This document shows, in pieces, positions 6,198 to 9,135 of a stretch of DNA of 9,135 bases. The notes beneath the pieces were generated by a model. That model searched no databases, was not told the origin of the DNA, and worked only from the letters and a program-made list of their open reading frames with translations. The position numbers were made by a program, and so were the translations under genes. The stretch is taken from assembly GCA_041601535.1 (NCBI GenBank), contig JBFIHZ010000147.1:1-9135 (forward strand), in the 5' to 3' direction. Origin of the DNA: JBFIHZ01 sp041601535 (lineage in GTDB: Bacteria; Pseudomonadota; Gammaproteobacteria; Xanthomonadales; SZUA-36). Numbering within the stretch: the first letter of the stretch is position 1; every line of letters begins with the position of its first letter.

Positions 6198-6758
6198 ATG
6201 AGCCGAATCGATTCCCCAATGCGGCACGGCGAACCCGCGCTGTTTAGCGTGTTGTTGGTCCTTTGGTTTTTGGTCTTTTCGGCGCCGGCGTGGGCCAACA
6301 ACGGCGATCTGGAAATTGTCGGTTGGGTCGAGCGGGCCGTGCTTCTGGATCCGCTGGTACCACTGAAAGCCAAGCTGGACAGTGGAGCCGAAACATCATC
6401 GCTGGATGTTGAAGTAATCAAGAAGTTCCGCAAGGGTGGTAAACGCTGGGTGCGGTTTCGTTTGCGCGACCGCGAAACCGGCAAGGATCATGTCATTGTG
6501 CGCGAAAGGGTGCGCACGGTGGCCATCGTGCAACATAATGGGACCCGACAGGCCCGGCCAGTCGTGAAGATGGAGATTTGTATCGCCGGACGGATATTGG
6601 AGACAGAAGTGAGCCTGATCGACCGCAGTGAGTTCAATTACCCCCTGTTGCTGGGGCGTACGGTGCTGGCCGAGTTTGCCCTGATCGATCCGGGTAACAC
6701 CTTTCTCAGCGAGCCCGACTGTTTCCCCTCCCTGGCTGACCGGAGCGCAAACCCTTGA
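6198..6758 (+). CDS. Exported retropepsin-like aspartic protease (family often labelled ATP-dependent zinc protease)
   Basis: The chosen form has 186 residues: a Sec signal peptide (about 1-33, cleavage after AWA) followed by a single retropepsin-like domain. The motif LDSGAETSS (60-68) is the catalytic D-S/T-G of aspartic proteases, with Asp61 as the active-site residue, and LLLGRTVL (150-157) matches the glycine-containing flap/core motif near the end of such domains. One D-S-G per chain implies that it works as a dimer. Databases call this family (PF05618) a zinc protease, but no HExxH or nucleotide-binding loop is visible. RimB of the rimABK operon is a relative. The ATG at 6198 follows an AAAGAG purine run; GTG at 6174 is the alternative. 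Its stop overlaps the next gene by four bases. The substrate is unknown. Confidence 0.88.
   Translation: MSRIDSPMRHGEPALFSVLLVLWFLVFSAPAWANNGDLEIVGWVERAVLLDPLVPLKAKLDSGAETSSLDVEVIKKFRKGGKRWVRFRLRDRETGKDHVIVRERVRTVAIVQHNGTRQARPVVKMEICIAGRILETEVSLIDRSEFNYPLLLGRTVLAEFALIDPGNTFLSEPDCFPSLADRSANP
6742..6757 (+). promoter_or_regulatory. Ribosome binding site deciding a TTG start
   Basis: GGAG at 6742-6745 lies nine bases before TTG (6755-6757). The TTG overlaps the TGA stop of the protease gene (6756-6758) as TTGA. The next in-frame ATG would remove most of the N-terminal membrane anchor, so the TTG is preferred. Confidence 0.7.
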
Positions 6759-8293
6759 AGCGCAATCGTCAATGGGTGACCTTGTCATTACTGCTGATCA
6801 TGCTCGGCGCTCTGATTTTTACCTTCAAGGTGGTGAGGCTGGGCTATCCGCAATGGCCGGACATGGAGAGCGTGGCCTGGTCATTGCAGGCACGAATGCA
6901 GATGGAACCGCAATCGGGGGCAGTCCGCGCCAGCCTGTTGCTGCCGGCACGGCCGTCCGGGTACACGGTGGCACAGGAGAATTTCATTTCCCGTGGCTTT
7001 GGCCTGACCCTGGAAGAGGAGGCCATGAGCCGCCAGGCCGACTGGGCCATCCGGCGGTTGCGCGAACCCAAGACACTGTATTACCGGGCGCTGGTGATTC
7101 CCGATACCAAGGTGCGTTCATTCGCATCCCGCCCGGACTACCCGCCGATTCCAGAATTGCAGGAGCCGTATGCAACCGCGCTGAAGGACATTATCCAGGA
7201 TGTGCGCAACGTTTCGGCCGACACCGAGACATTTACCGCCGCGATGCTGGCCCGCCTCACCGGCGCGGAGCCGGATGAAAATACCCGGTTGTTCCTGGCC
7301 GATACCAGCAGCGCGGCAGACCGTGTGCGGCTGGCCCAGGTTTTGCTGGCCGGGGCGCATATTCCCACCCTGCAGTTACATGGCCTGACCCTGCGTGAGG
7401 ACGCCCAGCGGGCCAGCATTGAAACCCTGCTGGCTGTATTCAACGGTGATGACTGGCTGGTGTTCAATCCCCTGACGGGTCACCAGGGTTTACCCCGTGA
7501 TTTCTTTATCTGGTGGACCGGTGATGCGGAGCTGGCCAGGGTCAACGGGGCCAATCTCAAGGATTTGCAGATCTCCACCCGCAAACGCATGAAGAGCACG
7601 CTGGAACTGGCGCAGCAGCGCGCCGAGTTGCAGAATTCGCGGATCAGCCTGATTTCCATATTGCACCTACCCATCCAGACACAGGCAGTGTACGAAATCC
7701 TGCTGCTGATACCGTTCGGTATCCTGGTAATCGTGTTGCTGAGAAACTTTGTCGGCTTCAGTTCATTTGGCACCTTCGCCCCGGTGCTGATCGCGTTGGC
7801 GTTTCGCGAAACCGAGTTGCTGCAAGGCATCCTGCTGTTCGTGCTGATTGTCTCGATGGGCCTGTTTTTCCGCTTTTACCTGGAGCGCCTGCGCTTGCTG
7901 CTGGTGCCGCGTCTGGCTGCCGTGGTAACCATCGTGGTGCTGTTGATGACTGCCATCAGCATCATCAGCAACCAGCTAGGCATGGAGACCGGCCTGTCGG
8001 TATCGTTGTTCCCGATGGTAATCGTATCCATGGTTATTGAACGTATGTCGGTGGTATGGGAAGAACGGGGCGGTTTTACCGCCATCAAGGAGGGTATTGG
8101 CAGCCTGGCCATGGCTGCATTGGCCTACCTGGCCATGTCGATAGACTTGCTGGCTTACTGGGTGACGGTGTTCCCGGAAGTCAACCTGATCGTTCTGGGC
8201 GTCATCATTGCGCTGGGCCGTTACACCGGTTTCCGCCTGCTGGAATTGCGCCGTTTCCGCCAATTGGCCCTGGCACAAAAAGCCCCGAAATGA
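6755..8293 (+). CDS. Membrane protein with inactive transglutaminase domain and seven C-terminal transmembrane helices (UUP1 family)
   Basis: This 512-residue protein has an N-terminal membrane anchor (about 8-28), a large periplasmic region (about 31-305) and seven hydrophobic helices (about 311-330, 336-350, 354-373, 383-405, 413-429, 446-462 and 466-487) ending in a basic cytoplasmic tail. Within the soluble region, residues 184-242 resemble a transglutaminase core, but the catalytic positions are replaced: Ser/Ala where the Cys is expected (around 185-188), no HAW-type histidine near 220-226, and Asn (FNP, 237-239) for the Asp. It matches the family described as inactive transglutaminase fused to seven transmembrane helices. 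It probably binds rather than cleaves or cross-links a peptide, between the exported protease and the cytoplasmic ligase. A TTG start is used. The stop overlaps the next ATG by four bases. Confidence 0.9.
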   Translation: MKRNRQWVTLSLLLIMLGALIFTFKVVRLGYPQWPDMESVAWSLQARMQMEPQSGAVRASLLLPARPSGYTVAQENFISRGFGLTLEEEAMSRQADWAIRRLREPKTLYYRALVIPDTKVRSFASRPDYPPIPELQEPYATALKDIIQDVRNVSADTETFTAAMLARLTGAEPDENTRLFLADTSSAADRVRLAQVLLAGAHIPTLQLHGLTLREDAQRASIETLLAVFNGDDWLVFNPLTGHQGLPRDFFIWWTGDAELARVNGANLKDLQISTRKRMKSTLELAQQRAELQNSRISLISILHLPIQTQAVYEILLLIPFGILVIVLLRNFVGFSSFGTFAPVLIALAFRETELLQGILLFVLIVSMGLFFRFYLERLRLLLVPRLAAVVTIVVLLMTAISIISNQLGMETGLSVSLFPMVIVSMVIERMSVVWEERGGFTAIKEGIGSLAMAALAYLAMSIDLLAYWVTVFPEVNLIVLGVIIALGRYTGFRLLELRRFRQLALAQKAPK

Positions 8294-9135
8294 TCCGGCG
8301 CATCCGCCAATTAGCCCGCGCTGGCGTGTTGGGACTGAACAGCCGCAACGGCGATTTCATCCTGCAGTACAACCATCGCCGTTTCTATCCACTGGTGGAT
8401 GACAAGGTTCTGTGCAAGAAGCGGCTGCTGGAACACGGGCTGCCCGCACCCAACCTGATCGGGGTGGTGGAGTTGATGCAGCAGACGTCTCACATCAACG
8501 ATATTCTGGGGGATAACACCGAATTCGTGATCAAACCCTCACGTGGCAGCGGCGGCGACGGCATCATGGTCATCACCGGCCGCCAGGGTGGGTATTTTAT
8601 CGATTCCGATGGCCGCATGGTCGAACAGGATACGCTGGAGCATCATCTCACCAATGTCATTGGTGGTCTTTATTCCCTGGGCGGCCAGCCGGACGTGGCG
8701 ATGATTGAATCGCTGGTGCACTTCGACCCGGCTTTCTCCAAGCTGACCTATCATGGCGTGCCGGACATCCGGGTGATCGTTTACCAGGGCTACCCGGTGA
8801 TGGCCATGACGCGTCTGCCCACGCGCATGTCGCATGGCAAGGCCAATCTGCATCAGGGTGCCATCGGCGTGGGCATAGACCTGGCCAGTGGCTTGACCAT
8901 GGGGGGCGTATCCGGCAATGCCGCCGTGTCGGTGCATCCGGATACCAATGCACCCATCGAAGGTTTCCAGGTGCCTGGCTGGGGCAAAATCCTGCACATG
9001 TCCGCGCACTGTTACGAGGCGGTCAACTTGGGCTACCTGGGTGTGGATATCGTGCTGGACCGCGATCTGGGTCCGCAGATACTCGAGTTGAACGCCCGTC
9101 CGGGGCTGAACATCCAGATAGCCAATCGCCGCGGG
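8290..9135 (+). CDS. ATP-grasp ligase, alpha-L-glutamate ligase-like (RimK-related), cut by window edge
   Basis: The ATG at 8290 opens 282 codons to the window edge; the family is about 320 residues, so only a short C-terminus is missing. ATP-grasp hallmarks are in order: FVIKPSRGSGGDGI (79-92) with the ATP-binding lysine 82 and glycine-rich loop, Glu140 (MIESLV), DIRVIV (159-164), HGKANLHQGAIGVG (182-195) with Lys184, and the metal-binding end GVDIVLD (251-257) plus LELNARPGLNIQIAN (266-279) with Glu267 and Asn268. It should form an amide bond between an amino acid or peptide and a carboxylate using ATP, in the cytoplasm. It corresponds to the alpha-L-glutamate ligase-related family (TIGR02291), distinct from RimK itself. 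No clear Shine-Dalgarno is seen; the ATGA overlap implies coupled translation. The acceptor and donor are unknown. Confidence 0.92.
   Translation, partial: MIRRIRQLARAGVLGLNSRNGDFILQYNHRRFYPLVDDKVLCKKRLLEHGLPAPNLIGVVELMQQTSHINDILGDNTEFVIKPSRGSGGDGIMVITGRQGGYFIDSDGRMVEQDTLEHHLTNVIGGLYSLGGQPDVAMIESLVHFDPAFSKLTYHGVPDIRVIVYQGYPVMAMTRLPTRMSHGKANLHQGAIGVGIDLASGLTMGGVSGNAAVSVHPDTNAPIEGFQVPGWGKILHMSAHCYEAVNLGYLGVDIVLDRDLGPQILELNARPGLNIQIANRRG

Noticed and set aside
6038..6484. 148-codon minus-strand frame crossing the divergent control region
   Set aside because: It overlaps the signal peptide and catalytic motif of the protease gene in antisense and runs through both predicted promoters; its product is Ser/Arg-rich without a recognisable domain.
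7708..7723. Six-pair hairpin GATACC/GGTATC inside the membrane protein gene
   Set aside because: It is short, has no T-run and lies within a hydrophobic helix coding segment; nothing distinguishes it from chance.
8539..9009. 156-codon minus-strand frame opposite the ATP-grasp gene
   Set aside because: It is a His/Gly/Ala-rich shadow of a strongly recognised ATP-grasp coding region.

Overview
The window looks like chromosomal DNA of a free-living gammaproteobacterium with moderately high GC. Three things support this: the complete DUF3450-TtpC-ExbB-ExbD-TonB-TPR gene order typical of TonB2-type systems in Vibrio, Shewanella and Alteromonas-like bacteria; an AspC/TyrB-type aminotransferase; and the gammaproteobacterial retropepsin / inactive-transglutaminase / ATP-grasp trio. 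I cannot name a genus. There is no sign of phage, transposon, tRNA, rRNA or CRISPR, and the genes look intact, apart from the two cut by the window edges.

Layout. Positions 1-450 (minus) hold the first 150 codons of a class I aminotransferase that runs off the left edge. Positions 451-741 are intergenic and contain small hairpins and a strong Rho-independent terminator (690-717) that closes the next operon. Positions 742-5915 (minus) form one tightly packed six-gene operon, transcribed right to left: DUF3450 coiled-coil protein, TtpC-like proton-channel protein with a periplasmic domain, ExbB, ExbD, TonB, TPR protein. Positions 5916-6197 are a divergent, AT-rich control region. It holds a good sigma70 promoter for the TonB operon, a pair of 13-bp direct repeats in the leader, a block of phased A-tracts, and a perfect TATAAT for the rightward operon. 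Positions 6198-9135 (plus) hold a three-gene operon with 4-nt overlaps: an exported retropepsin-like protease, a membrane protein with a degenerate transglutaminase domain and seven C-terminal helices, and an ATP-grasp ligase (alpha-L-glutamate-ligase-like) cut by the right edge.

How the genes work together. The leftward operon should build an inner-membrane motor (ExbB/ExbD plus the ExbB-like TtpC) that drives TonB to energise outer-membrane receptors; DUF3450 and the TPR protein are periplasmic accessories of unknown detail. No receptor gene is present. The rightward operon appears to place an ATP-using ligase in the cytoplasm, a membrane scaffold, and a protease in the periplasm, which suggests a trans-envelope peptide or amino-acid ligation/cleavage system whose substrate is unknown. 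This is the least understood and most interesting part of the window. Its neighbourhood type has been noted in comparative genomics, so it is under-characterised rather than wholly new.
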